Positions 28,333 through 37,941 of a stretch of 64,000 nt of DNA are shown here, piece after piece. Source of the stretch: CAVYBY01 sp963766935 (GTDB taxonomy: Bacteria; Actinomycetota; UBA4738; HRBIN12). Position numbers and translations under genes: made by a program. The stretch's first letter is position 1; every line of letters starts with the position of its first letter. The notes beneath the pieces were generated by a model. That model saw only the letters and a program-made list of their open reading frames with translations. It was not told where the DNA came from and did not search any database. Where the stretch lies: the NCBI GenBank assembly GCA_963766935.1, contig CAVYBY010000003.1, forward strand, positions 248,001 through 312,000, read 5' to 3'.

Positions 28333-31300
28333 TTAGTCCTCTTCGGCCTTCGCGGCGACCGGACCACCGAGCATCCGTTCGGCCTGCTCGCGGGTGAGTC
28401 CCACGAGCGCGGGTTCGCCGGTCTCGACGGACATCGCCTCCGCCATCTCGCGCTGGCGGGCGAGCCAGTACTCCGGGATCGCCTCGGGCTTGATCTTGAC
28501 CTGCACGTTGCGGTACCGGGGCATCCCGGTGCCGGCAGGGATCAGCTTGCCGATGATGACGTTCTCCTTGAGTCCCAGCAGCGGGTCGGACCTGGCCGAG
28601 ATGGCCGCGTCGGTCAGAACGCGCGTCGTCTCCTGGAACGATGCCGCCGAGAGCCACGAATCCGTCGCGAGCGACGCCTTCGTGATCCCGAGCAGAACCG
28701 GACGGGCCGAGGCCGGGGTTCCGCCGTTCTCGACGACCTCCGCGTTCGTCTCCTCGAACAGCCGGCGGCTGACCATGTCGCCCGGCAGGAACGTCGTCTC
28801 GCCGGGCTCGATGATGTGCACCTTCCGAAGCATCTGACGGGCGATCAGCTCGATGTGCTTGTCGTGGATGGTCACGCCCTGGGAGCGGTAGACCTGCTGG
28901 ACCTCCTCGACGAGGTGTCGCTGCAGGGCCAGCACGCCCTCGACCCGCAGCTTCTCGTGCGGGTTGACCGATCCCTCGGTGAGCTGCTCGCCGACCACGA
29001 CGTCGTCGCCGTCCGAGACCGTGAGCCGCGCGCGGTACGAGACCGGGTACTCCACCATGTCGCCCGTGTCGTCGTTGACGCGGATGCGCCGGACATGCTT
29101 CTCCTCGTCGTCCTCGATCGAGACGGTGCCGGACAGCTCCGTGATCTGCGCCTCGCCCTTCGGCTTGCGGGCTTCGAACAGCTCGACGACGCGAGGGAGT
29201 CCGTGTGTGATGTCCTCCCCGGCGATGCCGCCCGTGTGGAACGTCCGCATCGTCAGCTGCGTCCCGGGCTCACCGATCGACTGGGCCGCGATGATGCCGA
29301 CGGCCTCGCCGATGTCGACCAGCCGGCCGGAGGCCAGCGACCGGCCGTAGCACGCCTGGCAGACGCCGACCTCCGTCTCGCAGGTGATGACCGAGCGAAC
29401 CTGAACCTGCTCGACGCCGGCGGCGACCAGCGTGTCGCGGAGCTCGTCGTCGACGACCTGTCCACGGGTCGCGATCTTCTTGCCGCCGGCCTTGACGTCC
29501 TCGGCCAGCACTCGCCCGAACAGGGCGGTGTCGATGTGCGTGTGCGCCACCCGCGTGCCGTCGGGCCTGGGGATGGTGACCTCGGTCGGGATCGACCGGT
29601 CGGTGCCGCAGTCCTCGTCGCGCACGATGAGCTCCTGCGCGACGTCGACGAGACGCCGGGTCAGGTAGCCGGAGTCGGCGGTCCGCAGGGCAGTGTCGGC
29701 GAGCCCCTTTCGGGCGCCGTGCGTCGAGATGAAGTACTCGAGCACCGACAGCCCTTCGCGGAAGTTCGATTTGATCGGACGCGGGATGATCTCGCCCTTC
29801 GGGTTGGCGACCAGCCCACGCATGCCCGCCAGCTGACGGATCTGCATGATGTTCCCGCGGGCGCCCGAGTTGGCCATCATGTAGATCGGGTTGATGGCCG
29901 TGAACTGGGCCTCCATGGCGTCCTTGACCTCGTCGGTCGCCTGGGTCCAGATCTCGATGAGCTCCTGCCGCCGCTCGTCGTCGGTGATGACGCCCTTGCG
30001 GAACTGCTGCTCGACCTTCTGCGCCCGCTTCTCGTGCTCGTCGAGAATGGCCTGCTTGCTCGGCGGGACCGTGACGTCCTCGACGCCGATCGTCACACCG
30101 GCGCGGGTCGCGTAGTGGAATCCGAGGTTCTTCAGGTTGTCCAGGATCTCCTCGACGCGCGCGCGGTCGTAACCGTGGACGGCCTCGTCCACGAGACGCG
30201 CGATGTCGTTCTTGAGCACCTGGGCGTTCCAGAACGAGAAGTCGTCGGGAAACGCGCCGTTGAACAAGACGCGGCCGATCGTCGTTCGCACGACCGGCGT
30301 GAGCCCCGACGCGGGGTCGTACCCCTTGGGCAGCATCTCGGGCGGCAGGGCCTTGCCCTCGATCCGGATCCGGATGGGGTCGTGCAGCGGATGACCCTGA
30401 TCGAGCGCCAGCATCGCCTCGGCGGGCGATCCGAAGGCCGCGATCTTTTCGTCGGGGAGCTTCTCGTTCTGCTGGATCGTCAGGTAGTAGAGCCCGAGCA
30501 CCATGTCCTGGGTCGGCGTGGCGATGGGACGCCCGTGGGCCGGGGACAGGATGTTGTTGGTCGAGAGCATCAGGATCCGGGCCTCGGCCTGCGCCTCGGC
30601 CGACAGCGGCACGTGCACCGCCATCTGGTCGCCGTCGAAGTCCGCGTTGAAGGCCGCGCACACGAGCGGGTGGATCTTGATGGCTTTGCCCTCGACGAGA
30701 ACGGGCTCGAAGGCCTGGATGCCGAGCCGGTGCAGCGTCGGCGCGCGGTTGAGCATCACGGGATGCTCGAAGATGACCTCTTCCAGCACGTCCCAGACCT
30801 GCGGGCGGGCGCGCTCCACCATGCGCTTGGCGCTCTTGATGTTCTGCGCGAGGTTCTGGTCGACGAGCCGCTTCATGACGAACGGCTTGAAGAGCTCGAG
30901 CGCCATCTGCTTGGGCAGGCCGCACTGGTGAAGGCGCAGCTCCGGACCGACCACGATGACCGAACGGCCCGAGTAGTCGACCCGCTTTCCCAGCAGGTTC
31001 TGGCGGAACCGGCCCTGCTTGCCCTTCAGCATGTCCGAGAGCGACTTGAGCGGGCGGTTCCCGGGTCCGGTCACCGGGCGCCCGCGGCGGCCGTTGTCGA
31101 ACAGCGCGTCCACGGCCTCCTGGAGCATCCGCTTCTCGTTGTTGACGATGATCTCGGGCGCCTGCAGGTCGAGCAGCCGCTTGAGCCGGTTGTTCCGGTT
31201 GATGACACGCCGGTAGAGGTCGTTCAGGTCGCTCGTCGCGAACCGGCCGCCGTCCAGCTGGACCATCGGACGCAGGTCCGGCGGGATGACGGGGACCGCG

Positions 31301-32244
31301 TCGAGAACCATGCCGGCCGGCGTCGACCGGCCGTCGACGAAGTTCGACACGACCTTGAGCCGCTTGATCGCCTTGAGCCGGCGGGTGCCCTTGCCGTTCT
31401 CGATCTGGTCACGCAGCGACGCGACCTCGGCCTCGACGTCGAGGTCTTGGAGGAGCCGCTTGATGGCCTCGGCCCCCATGCCGCCCTCGAAGTAGTCGCC
31501 GTAGCGCTCACGGAGCGACCGGTAGACGGCATCGTCGGCCACCAGCTGCTTCACGCTGAGGCTCTTGAAGGAGGCGAGCACGTCCTCGAGGTGCTGCTGC
31601 TCGCGCTGCGCGGCCTCGTGGATGCGCTCGACGTCGCGCTGGGCCTCTCGCTTGGCGGCCGAGAGCTGCGCGCCCTTGGCCCCTTCGGCCTCGAGCTCCT
31701 TGAGGCGATCCTCGAGCTCGTTCAGACGCGCGCGGACGTCGTCGTCTCGCTGTGCCTCGATCTCGCGCTTCTCCTCGTCGATCTGACCCTCGATCTCGGG
31801 AAGCTCCTTGTGACGGCGCTCCTCGTCGATCCGCGTGATCACGTAGGCGGCGAAGTAGATGATCCGCTCGAGGTCCTTCGGCGCGAGGTCGAGCAGGTAG
31901 CCGAGGCGCGAGGGGACGCCCTTGAAGTACCAGATGTGCGTGACGGGGGCGGCCAGCTCGATGTGGCCCATCCGGTCGCGCCGGACCTTGCTGCGCGTGA
32001 TCTCCACGCCGCAGCGCTCGCAGATGATGCCCTTGAACCGAACGCGCTTGTACTTGCCGCAGTGGCACTCCCAGTCCCGCGTGGGACCGAAGATGCGCTC
32101 GCAGAACAAGCCGTCCTTTTCGGGCTTGAGGGTGCGGTAGTTGATGGTCTCCGGCTTCTTCACCTCGCCGTTGGACCACGCGCGAATCTGGTCCGCCGTC
32201 GCAAGGGCGATCCGGAGCTCATCGAAGTAGTTCACATCCAGCAC
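28333..32244 (-). CDS. rpoC: DNA-directed RNA polymerase subunit beta'
   Basis: RpoC (1303 residues) carries the catalytic Mg site: N533-A-D-F-D-G-D539, with the three Asp at 535, 537 and 539. The N-terminal zinc ribbon is C60, C62, C75, C78 (ECHCG and ICERC). A second zinc cluster (CGTDRS, then ITCETEVGVCQACYG) lies in the C-terminal half. A charged coiled-coil insertion rich in Glu and Arg (about residues 140-220) resembles the actinobacterial beta' insert. The start is GTG with GAGGAGG seven bases upstream. It follows rpoB by 76 nt. Confidence 0.98.
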   Translation of the reverse strand: MLDVNYFDELRIALATADQIRAWSNGEVKKPETINYRTLKPEKDGLFCERIFGPTRDWECHCGKYKRVRFKGIICERCGVEITRSKVRRDRMGHIELAAPVTHIWYFKGVPSRLGYLLDLAPKDLERIIYFAAYVITRIDEERRHKELPEIEGQIDEEKREIEAQRDDDVRARLNELEDRLKELEAEGAKGAQLSAAKREAQRDVERIHEAAQREQQHLEDVLASFKSLSVKQLVADDAVYRSLRERYGDYFEGGMGAEAIKRLLQDLDVEAEVASLRDQIENGKGTRRLKAIKRLKVVSNFVDGRSTPAGMVLDAVPVIPPDLRPMVQLDGGRFATSDLNDLYRRVINRNNRLKRLLDLQAPEIIVNNEKRMLQEAVDALFDNGRRGRPVTGPGNRPLKSLSDMLKGKQGRFRQNLLGKRVDYSGRSVIVVGPELRLHQCGLPKQMALELFKPFVMKRLVDQNLAQNIKSAKRMVERARPQVWDVLEEVIFEHPVMLNRAPTLHRLGIQAFEPVLVEGKAIKIHPLVCAAFNADFDGDQMAVHVPLSAEAQAEARILMLSTNNILSPAHGRPIATPTQDMVLGLYYLTIQQNEKLPDEKIAAFGSPAEAMLALDQGHPLHDPIRIRIEGKALPPEMLPKGYDPASGLTPVVRTTIGRVLFNGAFPDDFSFWNAQVLKNDIARLVDEAVHGYDRARVEEILDNLKNLGFHYATRAGVTIGVEDVTVPPSKQAILDEHEKRAQKVEQQFRKGVITDDERRQELIEIWTQATDEVKDAMEAQFTAINPIYMMANSGARGNIMQIRQLAGMRGLVANPKGEIIPRPIKSNFREGLSVLEYFISTHGARKGLADTALRTADSGYLTRRLVDVAQELIVRDEDCGTDRSIPTEVTIPRPDGTRVAHTHIDTALFGRVLAEDVKAGGKKIATRGQVVDDELRDTLVAAGVEQVQVRSVITCETEVGVCQACYGRSLASGRLVDIGEAVGIIAAQSIGEPGTQLTMRTFHTGGIAGEDITHGLPRVVELFEARKPKGEAQITELSGTVSIEDDEEKHVRRIRVNDDTGDMVEYPVSYRARLTVSDGDDVVVGEQLTEGSVNPHEKLRVEGVLALQRHLVEEVQQVYRSQGVTIHDKHIELIARQMLRKVHIIEPGETTFLPGDMVSRRLFEETNAEVVENGGTPASARPVLLGITKASLATDSWLSAASFQETTRVLTDAAISARSDPLLGLKENVIIGKLIPAGTGMPRYRNVQVKIKPEAIPEYWLARQREMAEAMSVETGEPALVGLTREQAERMLGGPVAAKAEED

Positions 32245-32320
32245 TCGTGTGCCTCCTCAGCCGTGGTCGCCGCCATTCCGGTCAACGCTGCGGTATTCCC
32301 CGTCCCCAAGACGAATGGCC

Positions 32321-35300
32321 TCAATCGAAGTCCGCTCCGGCCGGCTCGCGCCGGGAGAGGTCGATCCCGAGCTCTTCCGCGGCCCGGAACACGTCCTCAT
32401 CCGTCTCTCGGAGCTCGATCTGCTCGCCGGCCGCCGAGCGAACCTCGACGTTCAGGCAGAGCGACTGCATCTCCTTGATGAGGACCTTGAACGACTCGGG
32501 GATGCCCGGCTCGGGGATGTTCTCGCCCTTGACGATGGCCTCGTACACCTTGACGCGGCCGAGCACGTCGTCGGACTTGATCGTCAGCAGCTCCTGGAGC
32601 GCGTACGCGGCCCCGTAGGCCTCGAGCGCCCAGACCTCCATCTCACCGAACCGCTGGCCGCCGAACTGGGCCTTCCCGCCCAGCGGCTGCTGCGTGATCA
32701 TCGAGTACGGGCCCGTCGAGCGAGCGTGGATCTTGTCGTCCACCAGGTGGAGCAGCTTCAGGATGTAGGCCACCCCGACCGTCACCGGCTCCTCGTAGGG
32801 CTCGCCGCTGCGGCCGTCGAACAGCCGCGCCTTGCCGACGCCGTCGACGAGCGTGCGGCCGTCGGGCGTCGGGTGGGTGCTGCGGAGCGCCTCGAGGATC
32901 TCGGTCTCGCGGGCCCCGTCGAACACGGGGCTCGCGACGTGCACGGGCGCCTCGTGATCGAGCCCGCCCTTCGTGAACCCGTTGAGCGCGGCCCAGCCGA
33001 GGTGCGCCTCGAGCACCTGTCCCAGGTTCATCCGGGACGGGACGCCGAGCGGGTTCAGGATGATGTCGACCGGCGAGCCGTCCTCGAGGAACGGCATGTC
33101 CTCCTCGGGAAGGATGGTCGAGATGACCCCCTTGTTCCCGTGGCGGCCGGCCAGCTTGTCGCCGTCGGAGATCTTCCGCTTCTGCGCGACGTAGACGCGC
33201 ACGAGCTGGTTGACGCCCGGCGGCAGCTCGTCGCCGTCCTCGCGCGTGAACACGCGGACCCCGATGACCTTGCCGCTCTCGCCGTGGGGCACCTTGAGCG
33301 AGGTGTCGCGAACCTCACGCGCCTTCTCGCCGAAGATCGCGCGCAGCAGGCGCTCCTCGGGCGTCAGCTCCGTCTCGCCCTTCGGCGTGACCTTGCCGAC
33401 GAGGTAGTCGCCGGGGTTGACCTCGGCGCCGATCCGGACGATCCCGCGCTCGTCGAGGTCCTTGAGGATCTCTTCGGAGACGTTCGGGATGTCGCGGGTG
33501 ATCTCCTCGGCCCCGAGCTTCGTGTCCCGGGCGTCGACCTCGTGCTCCTCGATGTGGATCGACGTCAGCACGTCGTCCTTCACCAGGCGCTCGGAGATGA
33601 TGATCGCGTCCTCGTAGTTGTGGCCCTCCCAGGGCATGTACGCCACGACCAGGTTCTTCCCGAGCGCGATCTCGGCGGCCTCCGTGGAGGGGCCGTCGGC
33701 GATGACCTGACCCTTCACGATCTTGTCGCCGGCGTTCACGATCGGCTTCTGGTTGATGTTCGTGCCCTGGTTGGAGCGCCGGAACTTGAGCAGGCGGTAG
33801 TTCTTGAGCTCGCCGGTCCGCTCCTTGACGACGATCTCGTCGGCCGAGACGTCCTCGACCACACCGGCCTCCTCGGCGACCACCACGTCGCCGGCGTCGA
33901 GCGCCGCACGGAACTCCACGCCGGTTCCCACGAGCGGAGACTCCGAGCGAAGCAGCGGGACGGCCTGGCGCTGCATGTTGGCGCCCATCAGGGCGCGGTT
34001 CGCATCGTCGTGCTCGAGGAACGGGATGAGCGCCGCCGCCACCGAGACCAGCTGCTTCGGCGAGACGTCCATGTAGTCGACGTCGTCGGGCGCCACCGAC
34101 TCGACCTCGCCGCCCTTCTTGCGAACCAGCACCTGGGGCTCCGCGATCTTGCCGGACTTCAGGTCGTAGGGCGTGTTGGCCTGTGCGATGACGTGGCGGT
34201 CCTCCTCGTCGGCCGACAGGTAGTCGATCTTCGTCGTGACGATGCCGGCCTCGACCCGCCGGTAGGGGGTCTCGATGAAGCCGAACGCGTTGATGCGGCC
34301 GTAGCTCGACAGCGAGCCGATCAGACCGATGTTCGGGCCCTCCGGCGTCTCGATCGGACACATCCGCCCGTAGTGGGACGGGTGGACGTCGCGCACCTCG
34401 AACCCCGCGCGCTCGCGGGACAGACCCCCCGGTCCAAGCGCGGACAGCCGGCGCTTGTGCGTGAGCCCCGCCAGCGTGTTCGTCTGGTCCATGAACTGAG
34501 ACAGCTGCGACGTCCCGAAGAACTCCTTGATCGAGGCCACGACCGGCCGGATGTTGATGAGCGTCTGCGGCGTGATGGCCTCCACGTCCTGGGTGGTCAT
34601 CCGCTCCTTTACGACGCGCTCCATCCGCGACAGGCCGATCCGGATCTGGTTCTGGATCAGCTCGCCGACCGAGCGAAGGCGCCGGTTGCCGAAGTGGTCG
34701 ATGTCGTCGGGGTCGTAACCATCCTCGCCCGCGTGCAGCTTCACGAGGTACCGGACGGTCTTGAGCATGTCCTCGTAGGTGAGGACGGCCTTGTACTTGG
34801 GCGCGGACGCGCCGGACTCGTCCTTTTGCACCTCAGAGAAGACGCGGTAGCGGAACTGCTCCCAGCCGTCCTTGTCCGCGTTGTCGATCTCTTTGAGCGC
34901 CTTGTGGTGCGCCTTGAGCTGCTTCAGCAGGTCGCCGTCGGCCTTGCCGAGCTTCTTGTCCACCTTGTGACGGCCCACCCGAGCGACGTCGTAGCGCTTC
35001 GGGTTGAAGAACAGGTTCTCGAGAAGGGTCTTGGCGCTCTCGGCCGTCGGCGGCTCACCGGGCCGGAGCTTGCGGTAGATGTCCTCGAGTGCCTCCTCCT
35101 GCGTCTCGACGTGGTCCTTCTCCAGCGTCAACTGGATCGTCGGGGCGTTGTCGAAGAGCGCAAGGATCTCGTCGGCGGTCCAACCGAGCGCCTTGAGCAG
35201 CACCGTGACGCTCTGGCGGCGCTTGCGGTCGATGCGGACCCCGACGGTCTCCTTCTTGTCCACGTCGAACTCGAGCCACGCGCCGCGCGACGGGATGATC

Positions 35301-35776
35301 TTCGCGATGAAGATGTCCCGGTCGGTGGTCTTGTCGGGCTCCTTGGAGAAGTAGACCCCCGGCGAACGGACGAGCTGCGAGACAACCACGCGCTCGGTGC
35401 CGTTGATGATGAAGGTTCCCCGCTCGGTCATGATCGGGAAGTCCCCCATGAAGACTTCCTGCTCCTTGATCTCGCCGGTCACCTTGTTGACAAAGGTGGC
35501 CTCGACGAAGAGCGGACGAGCGTAGGTGATGTCCTTGTCGCGGCACTCCTCTTCCGAGAGCTTTACCTCCCGAAACGTGTGGGTACCGAAGTAGAGCTGG
35601 AACTGCTCAGTGAAGTCCTCGATCGGAGAGACCTCGTCGAGGACTTCCCGGATCCCTTCATTCAGAAGCCACTCAAACGAGTCCTTCTGTATGGCGACGA
35701 GGTCTGGAAGGGGGAGGACCTCATCCAACTTCCCAAAGCTGACACGATCCCGAGCATGAACAAGCTGGTCAGGCAA
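32321..35776 (-). CDS. rpoB: DNA-directed RNA polymerase subunit beta
   Basis: With the TTG start at 35776 the protein has 1151 residues. I prefer this start because GGGAGG lies seven bases before it, whereas the GTG at 35818 has no ribosome-binding site; the latter would add 14 residues. The rifampicin-binding region reads SQLSQFMDQTNTLAGLTHKR: D516, H526 and S531 (E. coli numbering) are wild type, but positions 518 and 520 are Thr rather than Asn and Pro. The C-terminal signatures GGKAQFGGQRFGEMEVWALE and AYGAAYALQELLT are intact. It forms an operon with rpoC but is separated from rplL by glycan genes. Confidence 0.97.
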   Translation of the reverse strand: MPDQLVHARDRVSFGKLDEVLPLPDLVAIQKDSFEWLLNEGIREVLDEVSPIEDFTEQFQLYFGTHTFREVKLSEEECRDKDITYARPLFVEATFVNKVTGEIKEQEVFMGDFPIMTERGTFIINGTERVVVSQLVRSPGVYFSKEPDKTTDRDIFIAKIIPSRGAWLEFDVDKKETVGVRIDRKRRQSVTVLLKALGWTADEILALFDNAPTIQLTLEKDHVETQEEALEDIYRKLRPGEPPTAESAKTLLENLFFNPKRYDVARVGRHKVDKKLGKADGDLLKQLKAHHKALKEIDNADKDGWEQFRYRVFSEVQKDESGASAPKYKAVLTYEDMLKTVRYLVKLHAGEDGYDPDDIDHFGNRRLRSVGELIQNQIRIGLSRMERVVKERMTTQDVEAITPQTLINIRPVVASIKEFFGTSQLSQFMDQTNTLAGLTHKRRLSALGPGGLSRERAGFEVRDVHPSHYGRMCPIETPEGPNIGLIGSLSSYGRINAFGFIETPYRRVEAGIVTTKIDYLSADEEDRHVIAQANTPYDLKSGKIAEPQVLVRKKGGEVESVAPDDVDYMDVSPKQLVSVAAALIPFLEHDDANRALMGANMQRQAVPLLRSESPLVGTGVEFRAALDAGDVVVAEEAGVVEDVSADEIVVKERTGELKNYRLLKFRRSNQGTNINQKPIVNAGDKIVKGQVIADGPSTEAAEIALGKNLVVAYMPWEGHNYEDAIIISERLVKDDVLTSIHIEEHEVDARDTKLGAEEITRDIPNVSEEILKDLDERGIVRIGAEVNPGDYLVGKVTPKGETELTPEERLLRAIFGEKAREVRDTSLKVPHGESGKVIGVRVFTREDGDELPPGVNQLVRVYVAQKRKISDGDKLAGRHGNKGVISTILPEEDMPFLEDGSPVDIILNPLGVPSRMNLGQVLEAHLGWAALNGFTKGGLDHEAPVHVASPVFDGARETEILEALRSTHPTPDGRTLVDGVGKARLFDGRSGEPYEEPVTVGVAYILKLLHLVDDKIHARSTGPYSMITQQPLGGKAQFGGQRFGEMEVWALEAYGAAYALQELLTIKSDDVLGRVKVYEAIVKGENIPEPGIPESFKVLIKEMQSLCLNVEVRSAAGEQIELRETDEDVFRAAEELGIDLSRREPAGADFD

Positions 35777-35843
35777 ACGGATCCCTCCCAGGGAAAGAGA
35801 CGAGGCGCACGACGGCACGCGGTGGTCGACACGGCGAACAGGC

Positions 35844-35873
35844 AGCTTACGTGCGGAAGGCAGGCGTCGTCAA
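35844..35873 (-). promoter_or_regulatory. Candidate promoter of rpoB-rpoC
   Basis: Minus strand: TTGACG (35873-35868), 18-nt spacer, TAAGCT (35849-35844). The predicted start is near 35837, about 60 nt before the TTG start. The -35 box lies in the loop and inner stem of the palindrome at 35859-35884. Confidence 0.5.
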
Positions 35874-35884
35874 GGACGCCTGCC
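35859..35884. promoter_or_regulatory. Ten-base-pair inverted repeat over the rpoB promoter
   Basis: GGCAGGCGTC and GACGCCTGCC are perfect complements around a 6-nt centre. The repeat overlaps the candidate -35 of rpoB and lies between rpoB and the divergent DUF4012 gene. It could be an operator or, less likely, a terminator; neither side has a U-run. Confidence 0.5.
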
Positions 35885-35943
35885 ATATCTCCCGCGAAGA
35901 GAGGCCTGAAGGGTACGCCCCGACGGGCCGAGGGTCAACCCGC

Positions 35944-35949
35944 TAGGGT
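35944..35949 (+). promoter_or_regulatory. Candidate leaderless -10 element of the DUF4012 gene
   Basis: TAGGGT is followed by exactly 6 nt and the ATG at 35956. No Shine-Dalgarno sequence precedes the ATG. Confidence 0.45.
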
Positions 35950-35955
35950 CGTGCG

Positions 35956-37893
35956 ATGGGGCGGGCGCAGGGACCGGAGGATCGGGTTCGATCCGGCGTC
36001 GGCAGGGTACGTGAGCTGGCCTCCGGCCTCGTGGAACGCGTGCGGGCGAGCGTCCCGGATCGCGAGCCCTCTCCCCTTCGGGACACCCGCGCCGGCCGGC
36101 GGATCCGCCGGCGCGCGATCGCCTTGGGCGTCGTGGCCGCTGCCCTGACGGCCGTCGTGTTGCTCGGTGTCGACGGGGTGCTCTCGGTCCGCCGGATGAA
36201 CGCGGCCGTCACCGCCGGCCGCGCCGACCTGGTCGCCGGGACGGAGTCGATCCAGACCGGCGACGCGAAGGGCGCGGCCGAGCAGTTCACGCTTGCCGCC
36301 GAGGAGGCGGTGCGCGCCGCACGCTCGGCCACCCGGCCGGCCATGGCGATCGCCGCCCGGCTGCCGATCCTCGGGGACAACGTCGATGCGGTGGAGGCCG
36401 TGGCCCGGGCCCAGGGCGAGGCGGCCACCGCCGGGCTCACGATGACCGAGGCGGTGCAGACGCTCGGCTGGACCGACCTGCGGGCCCCGGGAATCGCCTC
36501 GCTCGGGACGCTCGCCATGTCTCGGATCCAGGCGGGGCTCGATTCGCTCGATCGCGTGCGGGAGCAGCTCACCGACGCCCGCGCGCAGCTGGACGGCGTC
36601 GGCGGCCACCTCATCGGACCCGTCGCGACCGGCGTCGCCGATGCCACCGGGTTGCTCGACCGGCGGATCGCCGTCGTTCAGGCGCTCACCGACCTTGGCC
36701 GAGAGCTGCCGGTGCTCTACGGCGATCCGACTGCGCGCCGGTACCTGCTGGTCGTCCCGAGCCTTGGCCGGCCGGCGCTCGGCGTGGGTCGCATCGAGCT
36801 GGCCGGAACGCTCGATGCATCGGGCGGGACCCTGCAGGTCGCCGATGTCGGCCCGGCTCCGAGGGCGCTCGCGCAGCTGGAGTCCACCCCCGATCTTCGA
36901 GCCGACGGCCGGGCGATCCTGCACGCCGCGACCGACACCGGGCTCGGTCCCTACGACGGCGTGTGGATCGTCGACTCGCAAGCGCTGTCGGATCTGCTGT
37001 GGGCGGTCGGGGACGTCGACTCGGCTTCGTGGCCGCAAACGCTGACGTTCGAGAACGTCGTCGGTGCGCTCGAGGTGGAAACCCTGCAGGGAACCAACGC
37101 GGTCGAGGCGACGGCGACGCGCGCCGCGATCGTCCGCGACGTGCTGACCGCGGCGCTCGAGCGCCGGCCCGGGCTGGAGCCGCTCGCGCTCGGGTTGGCT
37201 CGAGCGGTCTCCGGGCGCGATCTCGCGATCGTCGTGCCGAAGGCTCCCGACCGGGGGATCCTGCATCGGCGCGGCGCCGACGGAACGTTCGTGCCCGGGG
37301 CCAACCCGCTCGCCGTGTGGTGGGACACCGCCTCCAACAACCACGTGGCGGCACTCGTGCGAACCCAGGTCAGCCTCTTGGTGACGCTCGAGGCCGACGG
37401 ATCGGCCACGTGCCGCCTCGTGGTGATCGCTCGAAACACCGCGACGGCCGGGCGCCCGTCCCTCCTGCTCGGACGGCCGGTCGGCAAGGACCCCGACCCC
37501 ATCGGATCGTGGCGAACCACGGCCCACGTGCTCCTGCCGCCCGGCGCCGACGGGGCCGCGGTCGAAACCAGCAGCCCCGGCGAGACCGGGATCGTGGAGG
37601 GCGGGCGTTCCGACACGGCCGAGGCCTCGTTCCGGCTCGACCCGGGCGAGAAGATCTCGACGATCGTCACCTACTCGCTGCCAAGGGCAACGATCGAGGC
37701 GGGCGGGAGTCGGGAGTTTCGCCTCCGGCTCCTTTCGACTCCGCTCGTGCAACCCGCGCAGGTGGCGATCCTGATCCGGGTTCCCCCGGGCCGGCAGGTG
37801 ACGGACTCGAGCGACGCGCTCGACGTCCAAGGCGGGCTCGCGCGCTTTGCCGGGACCCTGGACCGGACGACGGACCTCTGGGTCCGCTACTGA
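35956..37893 (+). CDS. DUF4012-like membrane-anchored extracellular protein
   Basis: This 645-residue protein has a basic N-terminus of about 50 residues, one membrane segment (about 52-72, IALGVVAAALTAVVLLGVDG) and a large extracellular part. The order is that of DUF4012 proteins: an Ala-rich helical region of about 150 residues, then DPTARRYLLVVPSLGRPALG with a Gly/Thr-rich continuation where the family has its nucleotide-like 'PTGG' stretch (here degenerate). DUF4012 genes often stand near exopolysaccharide clusters, and here it faces rmlC- and galE-like genes. Its enzymatic role, if any, is unknown. Confidence 0.7.
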   Translation: MGRAQGPEDRVRSGVGRVRELASGLVERVRASVPDREPSPLRDTRAGRRIRRRAIALGVVAAALTAVVLLGVDGVLSVRRMNAAVTAGRADLVAGTESIQTGDAKGAAEQFTLAAEEAVRAARSATRPAMAIAARLPILGDNVDAVEAVARAQGEAATAGLTMTEAVQTLGWTDLRAPGIASLGTLAMSRIQAGLDSLDRVREQLTDARAQLDGVGGHLIGPVATGVADATGLLDRRIAVVQALTDLGRELPVLYGDPTARRYLLVVPSLGRPALGVGRIELAGTLDASGGTLQVADVGPAPRALAQLESTPDLRADGRAILHAATDTGLGPYDGVWIVDSQALSDLLWAVGDVDSASWPQTLTFENVVGALEVETLQGTNAVEATATRAAIVRDVLTAALERRPGLEPLALGLARAVSGRDLAIVVPKAPDRGILHRRGADGTFVPGANPLAVWWDTASNNHVAALVRTQVSLLVTLEADGSATCRLVVIARNTATAGRPSLLLGRPVGKDPDPIGSWRTTAHVLLPPGADGAAVETSSPGETGIVEGGRSDTAEASFRLDPGEKISTIVTYSLPRATIEAGGSREFRLRLLSTPLVQPAQVAILIRVPPGRQVTDSSDALDVQGGLARFAGTLDRTTDLWVRY

Positions 37894-37941
37894 ACCGCGC
37901 TCGCGGAGGTGCCGGCGGACGACGAGCGAGCTGGAGGCCGG

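Noticed and set aside
28147..32478. A 1,443-codon open frame on the plus strand opposite rpoC, and similar long frames opposite glmS, rpoB, fusA and tuf
   Set aside because: They mirror highly conserved minus-strand genes, have skewed composition and match no family. GC-rich coding DNA commonly leaves the opposite strand open.
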